Under the pieces are notes generated by a model. That model was given only the letters and a program-made list of their open reading frames with translations, was not told the origin of the DNA and made no database searches. From contig NZ_WOFE01000003.1 in the NCBI RefSeq assembly GCF_016881405.1, forward strand, positions 248,001-312,000: 64,000 nt of DNA. The letters run 5' to 3'. Shown one piece after another: positions 54,694 through 64,000 of the stretch. The stretch's first letter is position 1; every line of letters starts with the position of its first letter. The position numbers and the translations under genes were made by a program. This stretch comes from Deefgea chitinilytica. GTDB taxonomy: Bacteria; Pseudomonadota; Gammaproteobacteria; Burkholderiales; Chitinibacteraceae.

Positions 54694-54841
54694 TCGTCAG
54701 GCCGGCGAAACGGCCGGTTCACCGCCTGCGCAGCAGGCTTTGCAACTTTGGATCAATCTGCCAGCCCATCGCCTATAGTATTCACACCAATCCCTACGAC
54801 AGTCTGTAGTAATATCCCGCCATCCCAAATTGGAGCCCAAT

Positions 54842-55627
54842 ATGCTCGACCGTTCCTACGTAGAAAAAGCCGCCGACAGCGGCTTAAACAAACTGAAATT
54901 ACTGCAAACCGATCCGCGCCGCTATGCGCTGCGTTCGATTTTGGCGGGGATGTATTTAACCATTACGGTGTTTGCTTACTGGACGATGGTTCATAACCTG
55001 CACGATCTTGCGGTTGGCAAAGTGATTACATCGCTGTTTTTTGGCGTTGGCCTGATCATTATTGTGTTTACCAATGCCGAGCTGTTCACCAGCAATACGA
55101 TGTATTTGAGCGTGTCGTCTGCGGAAGGCAAAACCAATTGGAAAGAAACGCTGTTTTTGTGGACGGTGTGTTTTTTCGGGAATTTTTTGGGTGCGGTGAT
55201 TGTAGCGGGTTTGCTCTACGGCGCTGGGATGATTCAGGCTTTGCCCCTCGATCATGCGCTGTATACGGGCGCGGCGCATAAAGTGCATCAAGCGGGTAGC
55301 GAGATTTTCTTTAAGGGGATTTTGGCAAACTGGGTGGTGTGTTTGGCGGTGCGCTTGGCTTTGCGCTGTAAAGAAGACGTGGCGAAAATTATGGTGATGA
55401 TGCTGGTGATTTCTATTTTCGTCTACAGCGGTTATGAGCACTCGATTGCCAATTTGGGTACGTTTTCGATTTCGCTATTAGGTAATGGCAGCATCACGTA
55501 TAGCGAGGCTTTGCATAATTTGCTGTATAGCACCTTGGGCAATATCGTCGGTGGGGTGGTGCTGTTGGGGTTGCCGTTTGCGTATCTGAATCCGACGGAT
55601 TATCAGGATGCGAATGTGGATAAATAA
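54842..55627 (+). CDS. Formate/nitrite transporter family protein
   Basis: 261 residues from the ATG at 54842, six bases after GGAG. Six membrane helices with the FNT family pattern: RSILAGMYLTITVFAYW, FGVGLIIIVFTNAELFTSNTMYLSV (the E-L-F-T segment), FLGAVIVAGLLYGAG, KGILANWVVCLAVRLALRCK with the central A-N-W-V-C signature, and YEHSIANLGTFSISLL. FNT proteins are pentameric channels for formate, nitrite or hydrosulfide. The substrate cannot be fixed from this. The central pore His seen in FocA corresponds to the His of the YEHSIANL motif. No partner enzyme gene adjoins it. Confidence 0.88.
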   Translation: MLDRSYVEKAADSGLNKLKLLQTDPRRYALRSILAGMYLTITVFAYWTMVHNLHDLAVGKVITSLFFGVGLIIIVFTNAELFTSNTMYLSVSSAEGKTNWKETLFLWTVCFFGNFLGAVIVAGLLYGAGMIQALPLDHALYTGAAHKVHQAGSEIFFKGILANWVVCLAVRLALRCKEDVAKIMVMMLVISIFVYSGYEHSIANLGTFSISLLGNGSITYSEALHNLLYSTLGNIVGGVVLLGLPFAYLNPTDYQDANVDK

Positions 55628-55742
55628 ATGGGTTGATTGAATTGCAGCATATTTTTTGCGGGCAGGAACTGATTGCAATGCGCTGAGTCTGACCCCACGT
55701 AGAGAAACCGTAGTACTTTATTCATGAAAAAGGGGAATTGAA

Positions 55743-56246
55743 ATGGGTTTGTTTGATATGTTCAAGAGCGACACCAGCACGACAATGAGTCCGCATTTCG
55801 CTTTTGCGACGGGCTTGCTGTATATGATGTCGGCCGATGGCGAGATGGATAACGAAGAAGTGGGTCATTTGTTGTCGGTATTGGGCGGACAAAAATCAAG
55901 CAGTGGTGCGATCGGTGTTGGTGCGCAAAATCGTCAATTGCTTGACCGTGCTTTGGCCTACCGTCAAAAGAACTCGATTGATACCTTCCTTGCTGAAGCG
56001 ACGCCAGTGCTGACTGATGCGCAAAAAATGTGCATTTTGATGAATATGCTCGATTCTGCTTTCTCGGACGGTGAAGCAGAGCCAGAAGAGCAAGCTCTGT
56101 TTGCCAAGATTCAAACTGCGTTTGGCATCAGCGATGAGCGTTTCAAACCCTTCTTTGAAGTGCTGATGGTTAAAAACGATCGCTCAGTGTTCGTAAATAA
56201 AGATCACCCAAGCAATCAACCTGGCTACACGGTGAAATTGAGCTAA
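55743..56246 (+). CDS. TerB-like protein
   Basis: 167 residues, helical. A TerB-family domain runs through the protein: SPHFAFATGLLYMMSADGEMDNEEVGHLLSVLGG near the start, with the acidic DGEMDNEE metal-binding-like loop, and a second copy ILMNMLDSAFSDGEAEPEEQALFAKIQTAFGI. TerB proteins are linked to tellurite resistance and phage-related stress operons, but stand-alone copies are common and of unclear function. A GGGGAATTGAA ribosome-binding site precedes it and an intrinsic terminator follows it, so it forms a single-gene unit. Confidence 0.82.
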   Translation: MGLFDMFKSDTSTTMSPHFAFATGLLYMMSADGEMDNEEVGHLLSVLGGQKSSSGAIGVGAQNRQLLDRALAYRQKNSIDTFLAEATPVLTDAQKMCILMNMLDSAFSDGEAEPEEQALFAKIQTAFGISDERFKPFFEVLMVKNDRSVFVNKDHPSNQPGYTVKLS

Positions 56247-56267
56247 TTTACTGTTTTCGTTTCACAT

Positions 56268-56292
56268 AAAACCGCCCTTGTGGCGGTTTTTT
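56268..56292 (+). terminator. Rho-independent terminator after the TerB gene
   Basis: AAAACCGCC (56268-56276) pairs with GGCGGTTTT (56282-56290) around CTTGT, continuing into further T. Confidence 0.88.
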
Positions 56293-56394
56293 ATTGGGCG
56301 AGCACAAAAAAGCAGCGCGTATGTCTCGCTGTCGTGGCAAATTGGGCTCTGAGCGGCTAGGCTAAAAGCGTCTCGTAGATGCTGGAGAAGTCTG

Positions 56395-56634
56395 ATGTCA
56401 GAACCGCAAATTGCGCAAAAAGCGCCGTATGTTGTCGAGGTTGAGGCTGGTAAAACTTATTATTGGTGCGCCTGTGGTCATAGTAAAACTCAGCCGTTTT
56501 GTGATGGTACGCATCGGCATACGCATATGCAGCCGATTAAGTTTGTCGCCGAAGACAGCGAGACGTTGTATTTATGCGGCTGTAAACACAGCGAAGAAAA
56601 ACCGTTTTGCGATGGCTCGCATGCTCACTTATAA
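56395..56634 (+). CDS. Tandem CDGSH iron-sulfur protein
   Basis: 79 residues holding two CDGSH motifs: CACGHSKTQPFCDGTH (about residues 25-40) and CGCKHSEEKPFCDGSH (about 61-76). Each provides three Cys and one His for a [2Fe-2S] cluster, as in mitoNEET-like bacterial proteins. The linker carries PIKFVAEDSETLYL, the usual beta strand between motifs. Likely redox or Fe-S transfer role in the cytoplasm; partner unknown. Monocistronic, followed by a family A repeat and a convergent gene. Confidence 0.92.
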   Translation: MSEPQIAQKAPYVVEVEAGKTYYWCACGHSKTQPFCDGTHRHTHMQPIKFVAEDSETLYLCGCKHSEEKPFCDGSHAHL

Positions 56635-56668
56635 ACCACCAAGATGTATTGGCGTGTAGGCTTTGATT

Positions 56669-56691
56669 TGTATTGCTTATAGGTTAATACA
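56669..56691. repeat. Family A repeat, shortened
   Basis: TGTATTGC...AATACA, about 23 bp, only the ends of the family with a short interior. It lies between the CDGSH gene and the convergent hypothetical gene, again at gene 3' ends. Confidence 0.5.
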
Positions 56692-56697
56692 TCAGAT

Positions 56698-57255
56698 TTA
56701 TTCGAGTTGAGCCAAACTTTTCACCATGTGCAGATAGGTTTCAGCATGCGCTTGGCCGTGGCGAGATTCACGCAGCGCCAAGCTCCATTGTGCAATTGCA
56801 GCTTTGAGTTGCTGTGGCGTATTGGCGGCCTTGATTTTGTCTTGCATATTCGCAGCCATGACGCCTAAAAAGCGCGTAGAACTTTCTAGCATGATTTGCT
56901 GAATTTCGGCGTAGGGCAGGTTAGTTTGCTGGATCGCGGAGGGTTGAGCAGGGCTAGGGCTGATTGCCTGCACAATCAAATTGCCGCCACTCACCCCAAT
57001 TGGCTCGCCATCCGATTTAGCTGTGTCTTGCATCAGTTTGACATAGCCATCCATGATCAAATCGTATAAGGCTTGACCAAACTGAATATGGTTAAATTGC
57101 TGAATTAGCTCGCGTGCGGTATGGCGGCCATCGACCAGCACCAACACTTGCCGCATATGCAGCGATAGCGTGCGCTTTTGCTGGCGAAGTACGGCGAGGC
57201 CTTTTTCAGTTTTGCAGTAGAGCGAATCTGGCAGGATATAAATGGCGTTCATCAT
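56698..57255 (-). CDS. Hypothetical cytoplasmic protein, about 185 aa
   Basis: Start ATG 57255 or 57252, with AAGGA upstream. The first 75 residues (AIYILPDSLYCKTEKGLAVLRQQKRTLSLHMRQVLVLVDGRHTARELIQQF) have the look of a winged-helix domain with the QKRTLS...R.VLVLVDG pattern found in short uncharacterised betaproteobacterial proteins. A Ser/Pro linker and a helical C-terminal domain follow. No membrane segment or catalytic motif is seen. Monocistronic and convergent with the CDGSH gene. Function unknown. Confidence 0.6.
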   Translation of the reverse strand: MMNAIYILPDSLYCKTEKGLAVLRQQKRTLSLHMRQVLVLVDGRHTARELIQQFNHIQFGQALYDLIMDGYVKLMQDTAKSDGEPIGVSGGNLIVQAISPSPAQPSAIQQTNLPYAEIQQIMLESSTRFLGVMAANMQDKIKAANTPQQLKAAIAQWSLALRESRHGQAHAETYLHMVKSLAQLE

Positions 57256-57543
57256 CAAATCCTTATATACACAAACATAACACCAACATAGCTCTGCTTT
57301 CTATTCGTGCAAGAAATTGTTTTTCGCTGCTGATAAACGGTAGGTGCTTGTTTTTGTTACGTATTTATTGCTGCTGTGGCAGCTAGGACTGATGTGGCTT
57401 GCTGCTTCGCAACGCAGCAAAGCATGGTGAAGTGGTATTGAAGTTGTGTATTTTTATCTGAGCAGTGAGTAGCTCTGCGCCGAGCGGGTTGGAGACGCGG
57501 CACATGCTGAGCCGACTCAATTTGAATCAGCAGAATGAATCTT

Positions 57544-58002
57544 TTACTCCTCAGCAGTCCAATTGCGCCATGCTCGCAGTAGCGCCGCTTGGCCGTGCTT
57601 GACACCTGCTTCATCGATTAAATTCCACACGGTCGCATTCTCAATCCAAAAGCGGCGGCCTGATTTGGCGATACGCAGGCCGCGATAGCCTGTGCTAAAG
57701 CCATGTTGATCTACCGCCGCGAGTAATTGGGCGCGCTCCTCGCGATTAGGTGCTTCGGCTGATAGCCGCGAGGGCAGGCCGATCAATTCGGCGTGGGCAT
57801 ATTCAAAGCAGTTTTGTGCCGTTTGATTGGCATAAATAAAGCACGGGTCACTGGCGGTATTGTGCGCGAGAATTGCAAATGGTGCGTCGTGTTGTAGCCA
57901 GTCTGCGGCTTGCTCGGCGGTGTAGCCTGCTGGCGTGAGTGATTCACCGAGCAGACGCTGGTAGCTGCTGAGAATGAGTTGGCTTAGTTCAAGTTGAGTC
58001 AT
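57544..58002 (-). CDS. MEKHLA-domain (PAS-like) protein
   Basis: 152 residues corresponding to one MEKHLA domain: LILSSYQRLLGESLTP at the start, APFAILAHNTASDPCFIYANQTAQNCFEYAHAELIGLPSRLSAE (PAS-like ligand fold with the NQTA.NCFEY motif), and YRGLRIAKSGRRFWIENATVWNLIDEAGVKHGQAA. The domain occurs in plant HD-ZIP III regulators and as small bacterial proteins thought to sense light or redox. No output domain is attached here. A 285-bp gap without a recognisable feature lies between it and the hypothetical gene at 56698-57255. Confidence 0.85.
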   Translation of the reverse strand: MTQLELSQLILSSYQRLLGESLTPAGYTAEQAADWLQHDAPFAILAHNTASDPCFIYANQTAQNCFEYAHAELIGLPSRLSAEAPNREERAQLLAAVDQHGFSTGYRGLRIAKSGRRFWIENATVWNLIDEAGVKHGQAALLRAWRNWTAEE

Positions 58003-58089
58003 AGGAATCGGTCGACGAAAGACGCTGCTACTGTAGCTGAAATCGGTGATGTCGAGCTAGTGCTGAGGGCGTGTCGTAAGCGAAGGCGT

Positions 58090-58167
58090 AAAAAAGGCTG
58101 CTAGTCGAGTGCTAGCAGCCAGTATGGTGTTGATACGACCGACTCTGTTGAATCAATCAAGTCGGTC
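58090..58167 (-). terminator. Double hairpin terminator after katG
   Basis: Read on the minus strand, GACCGACT/AGTCGGTC (58167-58137) is followed by GGCTGCTAG-CACTCGA-CTAGCAGCC (58120-58096) and then TTTTTT. The second stem with its T run is a canonical intrinsic terminator for katG. Confidence 0.85.
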
Positions 58168-58178
58168 ATTTCATCGGA

Positions 58179-60425
<2,247 letters not shown>

Positions 60426-60596
60426 TTATGGTTTGATTTTCTAATTGGATTTAGCAATCGGCTTAATAGTTCTAATTCTCATTGTGTGATTAGTTCATAG
60501 CGTGGGCTGCGTTTTTAGATCAGTGCGAGCCGTTTGCCTTGGTGCTTGAATTGATCAGGCGTAGCATGATTGGTTTCTGACGGGGGGAGGCGCTGT

Positions 60597-61235
60597 ATGC
60601 AATTGGTGATCGGCAATAAAAATTATTCGTCTTGGTCTTTGCGTCCTTGGCTGGGTTTGAAAGTGGCTGGCATCGAGTTTGAAGAACGCTTGCATAATTT
60701 GTACGCGGAACATGCGCGAGAAGAGCGCTTGCAATGGTCGCCAACTGGCAAAGTCCCGGTGCTGCTCGATGATGACCTCACGATTTGGGAAACTATTGCG
60801 ATTGCTGAATACATCGCCGAGCGTTTTCCATTGGCGCAATTGTGGCCACAAGATCCGATTGCCCGCGCCTTAGCGCGTACCGTTTGTGCTGAAATGCATG
60901 CGGGTTTTGCGGCTTTGCGAACAGCGTGCCCGATGGATGTGCGTAGTCGTCATGCTTTTGAGCTGACGCCGGAAGTCGCTGCTGATGTTGCGCGTATTGT
61001 TGCCTTGTGGGCTGATTGCCGCGAGCGTTATGGGATTGCCTCCAGTGAAGGTGAGTTTTTATTTGGTCATTTCACGTGGGCGGATGCGTTTTTTGCGCCG
61101 GTGGTCACGCGCTTTGTCAGTTATGGCATTGAAGTGCCGACAGAGGCGCAGCTCTATATGCAAACTGTGCTCGCTTTACCTGCGATGCAAGAATGGATTG
61201 CCGCCGCTGAACTTGAAGCTTGGACAGCACCGTAA
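60597..61235 (+). CDS. Glutathione S-transferase family protein
   Basis: 212 residues from the ATG at 60597, with GGGGGGAGG upstream. A frame extension of nine residues is rejected. The N-terminal thioredoxin fold MQLVIGNKNYSSWSLRPWLGLKVAGIEFEE carries Ser/Tyr-type catalytic candidates (SSWS) and the GSH-binding SPTGKVPVLLDDDLTIWETIAIAEYIAERF with the cis-Pro and the E-T/S pair. A helical C-terminal domain follows. Divergent from katG across a 222-bp gap, which fits a shared stress role. The specific substrate is unknown. Confidence 0.88.
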   Translation: MQLVIGNKNYSSWSLRPWLGLKVAGIEFEERLHNLYAEHAREERLQWSPTGKVPVLLDDDLTIWETIAIAEYIAERFPLAQLWPQDPIARALARTVCAEMHAGFAALRTACPMDVRSRHAFELTPEVAADVARIVALWADCRERYGIASSEGEFLFGHFTWADAFFAPVVTRFVSYGIEVPTEAQLYMQTVLALPAMQEWIAAAELEAWTAP

Positions 61236-61285
61236 GTTCAGCGCGACATCTAGTGCGCTGGCGGTCTTGTTACAATAAATAATCC

Positions 61286-61314
61286 AAAAACAGCGCTTAC
61301 GAGTGCTGTTTTTT
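61286..61314. terminator. Rho-independent terminator after GST gene
   Basis: AAAAACAGC (61286-61294) pairs with GCTGTTTTTT (61305-61314). It separates the GST gene from dusB and could work in both directions. Confidence 0.85.
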
Positions 61315-61374
61315 GTTGCTCATTTTTTAGGCAAGAGGTAGAATTCGCGCCTTCCCTTTTTCGACATTTCTGCC

Positions 61375-62382
61375 ATGCATATTGGCCCGTATCAGCTGAA
61401 AAACAATCTGATCGTTGCGCCTATGGCTGGCGTGACCGACCGTCCTTTCCGTAAATTGTGCAAGCAATTTGGCGCGGGTCACGCGGTGTCAGAAATGATG
61501 AGTAGCGATCAGGCGCTACGCAGTAGTCAAAAATCGCTGTTGCGTGCCAATTTCGAAGGTGAGTTGGCACCGATCTCCGCACAAATTGCCGGGCATGACC
61601 CAAAAATGCTGGCCGATGCTGCGCGTTTTCAAGTCGCCAATGGCGCACAAATTGTCGACATCAATATGGGCTGCCCAGTGAAAAAAGTCTGCAATAAGCT
61701 CGCGGGTTCCGCGCTATTGCAAGATGAAAAACTGGTCGGTGAGATTTTGGATGCGGTGGTGGATGCAGTGGATGTTCCGGTCACGCTGAAAACCCGCTTG
61801 GGTTTTAGCAATGGCGCCGAGAATATTATTCGCGTCGCGCAGCGCGCAGAAGCCGCGGGTATTGCGGCGTTGGCGATTCATGGTCGCACCCGTGAGGATA
61901 TGTATAACGGCAGCGCGCGCTACGCGCTGATCCGCGAAGTAAAACAGCAGTTATCGATCCCCGTGATCGCCAATGGCGACATTGATAGCCCGGAAAAAGC
62001 GGCGCTGGTGCTGCGCGAAACGGGCGCTGACGCAATTATGATCGGTCGCGCCGCACAAGGTCGGCCATGGATTTTTCGTGAAATAGCACATTTCTTAGCC
62101 ACGGGCGAGACACTACCGCCGCCCGCCGTGCTGGAAATTCGCGATGTATTACTTGGCCATTTGGAAGAGTTGTATGCGTTTTACGGCGAATATTCGGGTT
62201 GCCGGATCGCGCGTAAGCATATCGCTTGGTATACCAAAGGTTTACACAACAGTAATGAATTTCGGCAGTCGATGTATGCCGAGGAAAGTACCGCAGGGCA
62301 AGCGCTAGCGGTGGATACCTATTTAAAAAGTTTGCTCGCCTTTGGCGAGCGACTGCAATACCGCAACGAGTCGGATGATTGA
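61375..62382 (+). CDS. dusB: tRNA-dihydrouridine synthase B
   Basis: 335 residues, Dus family TIM barrel with FMN: VAPMAGVTDRPFRKLCKQFGAG at the start, INMGCPVKKVCNKLAGSALL with the catalytic Cys, ALAIHGRTREDMYNG, VIANGDI and AIMIGRAAQGRPWIFREI at the phosphate site, then a helical C-terminal domain with SGCRIARKHIAWYTKG. It reduces uridine to dihydrouridine in the tRNA D-loop. It stands directly upstream of fis, the classic dusB-fis arrangement that argues for DusB rather than DusA or DusC. Confidence 0.95.
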   Translation: MHIGPYQLKNNLIVAPMAGVTDRPFRKLCKQFGAGHAVSEMMSSDQALRSSQKSLLRANFEGELAPISAQIAGHDPKMLADAARFQVANGAQIVDINMGCPVKKVCNKLAGSALLQDEKLVGEILDAVVDAVDVPVTLKTRLGFSNGAENIIRVAQRAEAAGIAALAIHGRTREDMYNGSARYALIREVKQQLSIPVIANGDIDSPEKAALVLRETGADAIMIGRAAQGRPWIFREIAHFLATGETLPPPAVLEIRDVLLGHLEELYAFYGEYSGCRIARKHIAWYTKGLHNSNEFRQSMYAEESTAGQALAVDTYLKSLLAFGERLQYRNESDD

Positions 62383-62437
62383 ATCATTCGTTCGTGACGA
62401 CACAACAATAAACTAACACCGAAAAATCGGGAGAAAT

Positions 62438-62677
62438 ATGTCTGAACAATCAGATTTGATTGCTGCAGCGATTACCGCGTCGCTAGCGCAATATTTTAGT
62501 GATTTAGATGGCGAGCCGCCGAGTGCTTTGTACGAGATGGTGCTGGCGCGGATGGAAAAACCGCTACTGATTGATGTACTCAAACGAGTTGATGGTAATC
62601 AGTCGCGCGCCTCGGAAATGCTTGGGATTAATCGCAATACCCTAAGAAAAAAACTGCAGGCTTACGATTTGTTGTGA
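62438..62677 (+). CDS. fis: Nucleoid-associated regulator Fis
   Basis: 79 residues, slightly shorter than enteric Fis (98). The C-terminal helix-turn-helix VDGNQSRASEMLGINRNTLRKKLQAYDLL is the Fis/NtrC-type DNA-binding domain, and the N-terminal part ALYEMVLARMEKPLLIDVL forms the dimer helices. The beta-hairpin arm that contacts recombinases in E. coli Fis appears reduced. A good GGGAG site precedes it. It is co-transcribed with dusB. Confidence 0.94.
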   Translation: MSEQSDLIAAAITASLAQYFSDLDGEPPSALYEMVLARMEKPLLIDVLKRVDGNQSRASEMLGINRNTLRKKLQAYDLL

Positions 62678-62747
62678 TGTCGTGGCGGCACCAACGGGCC
62701 ATGACCCGATACTAATTTTGATAAATTCAATGGACTGAGGATTTCAC

Positions 62748-64000
62748 ATGAGTAAAGTAACTCGCGCACTGATTAGCGTTTCAGATAAAACCGGCGTATT
62801 GGAATTTGCCAAAGCCTTGCATCAGCAAGGCGTAGAAATTCTTTCCACAGGTGGCACGGCAAAACTGTTCGCTGACAACGGTTTGCCAGTGATTGAAGTG
62901 GCTGATTACACTGGCTTTCCAGAAATGCTTGATGGCCGAGTGAAAACTTTGCATCCAAAAATCCACGGCGGTATTTTGGGTCGTCGTGATTTGGACGCGC
63001 ATGTGGCGACGATGTCTGAACACGGCATCGGTAATATTGATTTGGTGTGCGTGAACTTGTACCCGTTTGAAGCGACCATCGCCAAACCCGATTGCTCTTA
63101 CGAAGACGCAATCGAAAACATCGATATTGGTGGCCCAGCCATGGTGCGTTCCGCAGCAAAAAACCATGCGCACGTGGCGATTGTGACCGATGCGTCTGAC
63201 TACAATTTGTTGATCGAAGAAATGCAAGCCAACGGCGGCGCATTGACTTTGGCTACGCGCAAAAACTTGGCGAAAAAAGCCTTTAGCCATACCGCAGCGT
63301 ATGACGGTGCGATTTCTAACTACCTGACTGCTTTGACTAGCGATGGCGAAAAAGCAGCTTACCCAACGCGCTTGAACTTGCAATTCGAAAAAGTGCAAGA
63401 CATGCGTTACGGCGAAAACCCACATCAATCAGCGGCGTTCTACCGTGATTTGGATCCAGCAGCGGGCAGCTTGGCCAATTACAAGCAATTGCAAGGCAAG
63501 GAATTGTCTTACAACAATATCGCTGACTCAGATGCGGCGTGGGAATGTGTGAAGCAATTTGCGGAACCTGCCTGTGTAATTGTGAAGCACGCTAATCCAT
63601 GTGGTGTTGCCGTGGGTAAAGACAGCTATAGCGCATACCGCTTAGCGTTGGCAACGGATACCACGAGCGCATTTGGCGGTATTATTGCCTTTAACAAAAC
63701 TGTCGATGCCGACACGATTGAAGCCGTTTCGGCGCAATTCTTGGAAGTTTTGATCGCGCCAGCCTACACGGCAGAAGCTTTGGCATTGATCGCCAAAAAA
63801 CAAAATGTCCGTGTATTGGAAATCGCGATTGAAAGCGGCGAAAACCGTTTTGATTTGAAACGCGTTGGCGGCGGCCTCTTGGTGCAAACGCCTGACGTGC
63901 ATGCCTTGATGCTGGCTGATCTGAAAGTCGTGACCAAATTGCAACCGACTCCAGAACAATTGAAAGACCTGTTGTTTGCTTGGAATGTCGCTAAATTTGT
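62748..64000 (+). CDS. purH: Bifunctional AICAR formyltransferase/IMP cyclohydrolase, 3' end outside window
   Basis: The ATG at 62748 opens [20 protein letters not shown] and the frame is open to base 64000, about 417 of an expected 520-530 residues. The N-terminal MGS-like IMP cyclohydrolase domain is complete ([55 protein letters not shown]). The AICAR transformylase domain begins near residue 200 ([25 protein letters not shown] with the catalytic Lys-His, [11 protein letters not shown]). It catalyses the last two steps of purine synthesis. GAGG lies nine bases before the start. Long frames on the opposite strand are antisense shadows. Confidence 0.96.
   Translation, partial: MSKVTRALISVSDKTGVLEFAKALHQQGVEILSTGGTAKLFADNGLPVIEVADYTGFPEMLDGRVKTLHPKIHGGILGRRDLDAHVATMSEHGIGNIDLVCVNLYPFEATIAKPDCSYEDAIENIDIGGPAMVRSAAKNHAHVAIVTDASDYNLLIEEMQANGGALTLATRKNLAKKAFSHTAAYDGAISNYLTALTSDGEKAAYPTRLNLQFEKVQDMRYGENPHQSAAFYRDLDPAAGSLANYKQLQGKELSYNNIADSDAAWECVKQFAEPACVIVKHANPCGVAVGKDSYSAYRLALATDTTSAFGGIIAFNKTVDADTIEAVSAQFLEVLIAPAYTAEALALIAKKQNVRVLEIAIESGENRFDLKRVGGGLLVQTPDVHALMLADLKVVTKLQPTPEQLKDLLFAWNVAKF

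Larger units (their letters stand above)
53945..54841. other. Repeat-rich noncoding island
   Basis: About 900 bp without a credible gene. The few open frames (for example 54013-54384) consist of repeat sequence. At least seven distinct palindromes follow one another (listed separately), with higher GC in 54100-54230 and 54480-54740. It separates the orphan ORF from the formate/nitrite transporter gene. The promoter of the latter should lie near 54740-54830. Confidence 0.7.

Noticed and set aside
62773-63428. Open frames of 156 and 215 codons antisense to purH
   Set aside because: They mirror the well-conserved purH frame. Codon structure follows purH, not the antisense frames.

Overview
The window looks like a chromosomal segment of a betaproteobacterium of the order Neisseriales, most likely the Chitinibacteraceae side (Chitinibacter/Deefgea-like). 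This is inferred from gene order (mlaFEDCB-mlaA-ABC exporter-bolA-murA-hisG, mreBCD-mrdA-rodA-rlpA next to gatCAB, dusB-fis-purH), protein character and roughly balanced base composition. It was not checked by any search. No rRNA, tRNA, CRISPR array, prophage or transposase gene was seen.

Layout. 1-2.6 kb: a minus-strand group with a photolyase-like protein (cut by the window edge), a 47-residue DUF2256 protein, a divergent SDR, a TfoX-N protein and a CREST-type membrane hydrolase. 2.7-6 kb: a secreted polysaccharide deacetylase, and divergent from it two tandem paralogous TPR proteins. 6-17.4 kb: one long minus-strand block: Mla phospholipid transport (mlaF,E,D,C,B,A), an ABC-2 exporter, an IbaG/BolA-like protein, murA, hisG, two membrane genes (K+-channel type and YqhA type) and hisD. 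17.8-28 kb: a translationally coupled MSHA-type type IV pilus assembly operon (ExeA/MshM-like ATPase, secretin MshL, MshN, MshE, MshG, PilM/N-like, PilO-like, small periplasmic protein) without pilin or prepilin peptidase genes. 28-37.8 kb: a glycan locus (Wzx flippase, three GT2 and two GT4 glycosyltransferases, a phytanoyl-CoA-dioxygenase-like enzyme, a WbaP-type initiating transferase), interrupted by one minus-strand membrane gene. 37.9-42.3 kb: argA and a GGDEF-EAL protein. 42.3-49.1 kb: the cell-shape operon mreBCD-mrdA-rodA-rlpA on the minus strand. 49.4-53.3 kb: gatC-gatA-Uma2-gatB. 53.4-58 kb: accessory genes (orphan ORF, formate/nitrite transporter, TerB, CDGSH protein, MEKHLA protein) around a 0.9-kb repeat-rich noncoding stretch. 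58-64 kb: katG, a GST, dusB-fis, and the 5' two thirds or so of purH.

How the genes work together. Mla, murA, mre/mrd/rod/rlpA and the deacetylase all concern envelope upkeep. The Msh-like machine and the glycan locus are adjacent and co-oriented, which suggests surface structures built together. gatCAB is the tRNA amidotransferase set, and katG with GST is stress defence.

The least expected signals are noncoding. Family A is a set of about ten short AT-rich palindromes with GGTATTGC...GCAATACC ends, lying mostly at gene 3' ends. Family B is a set of hairpins with GTGAGGAGTAAGG / CCTTACTCCTCAC arms lying inside operons. In at least three places (gatA, mreC, the ABC-2 permease) the pyrimidine-rich arm of family B directly abuts the start codon, where no Shine-Dalgarno sequence is seen. 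A third palindromic element appears to have been inserted in frame into a glycosyltransferase gene.
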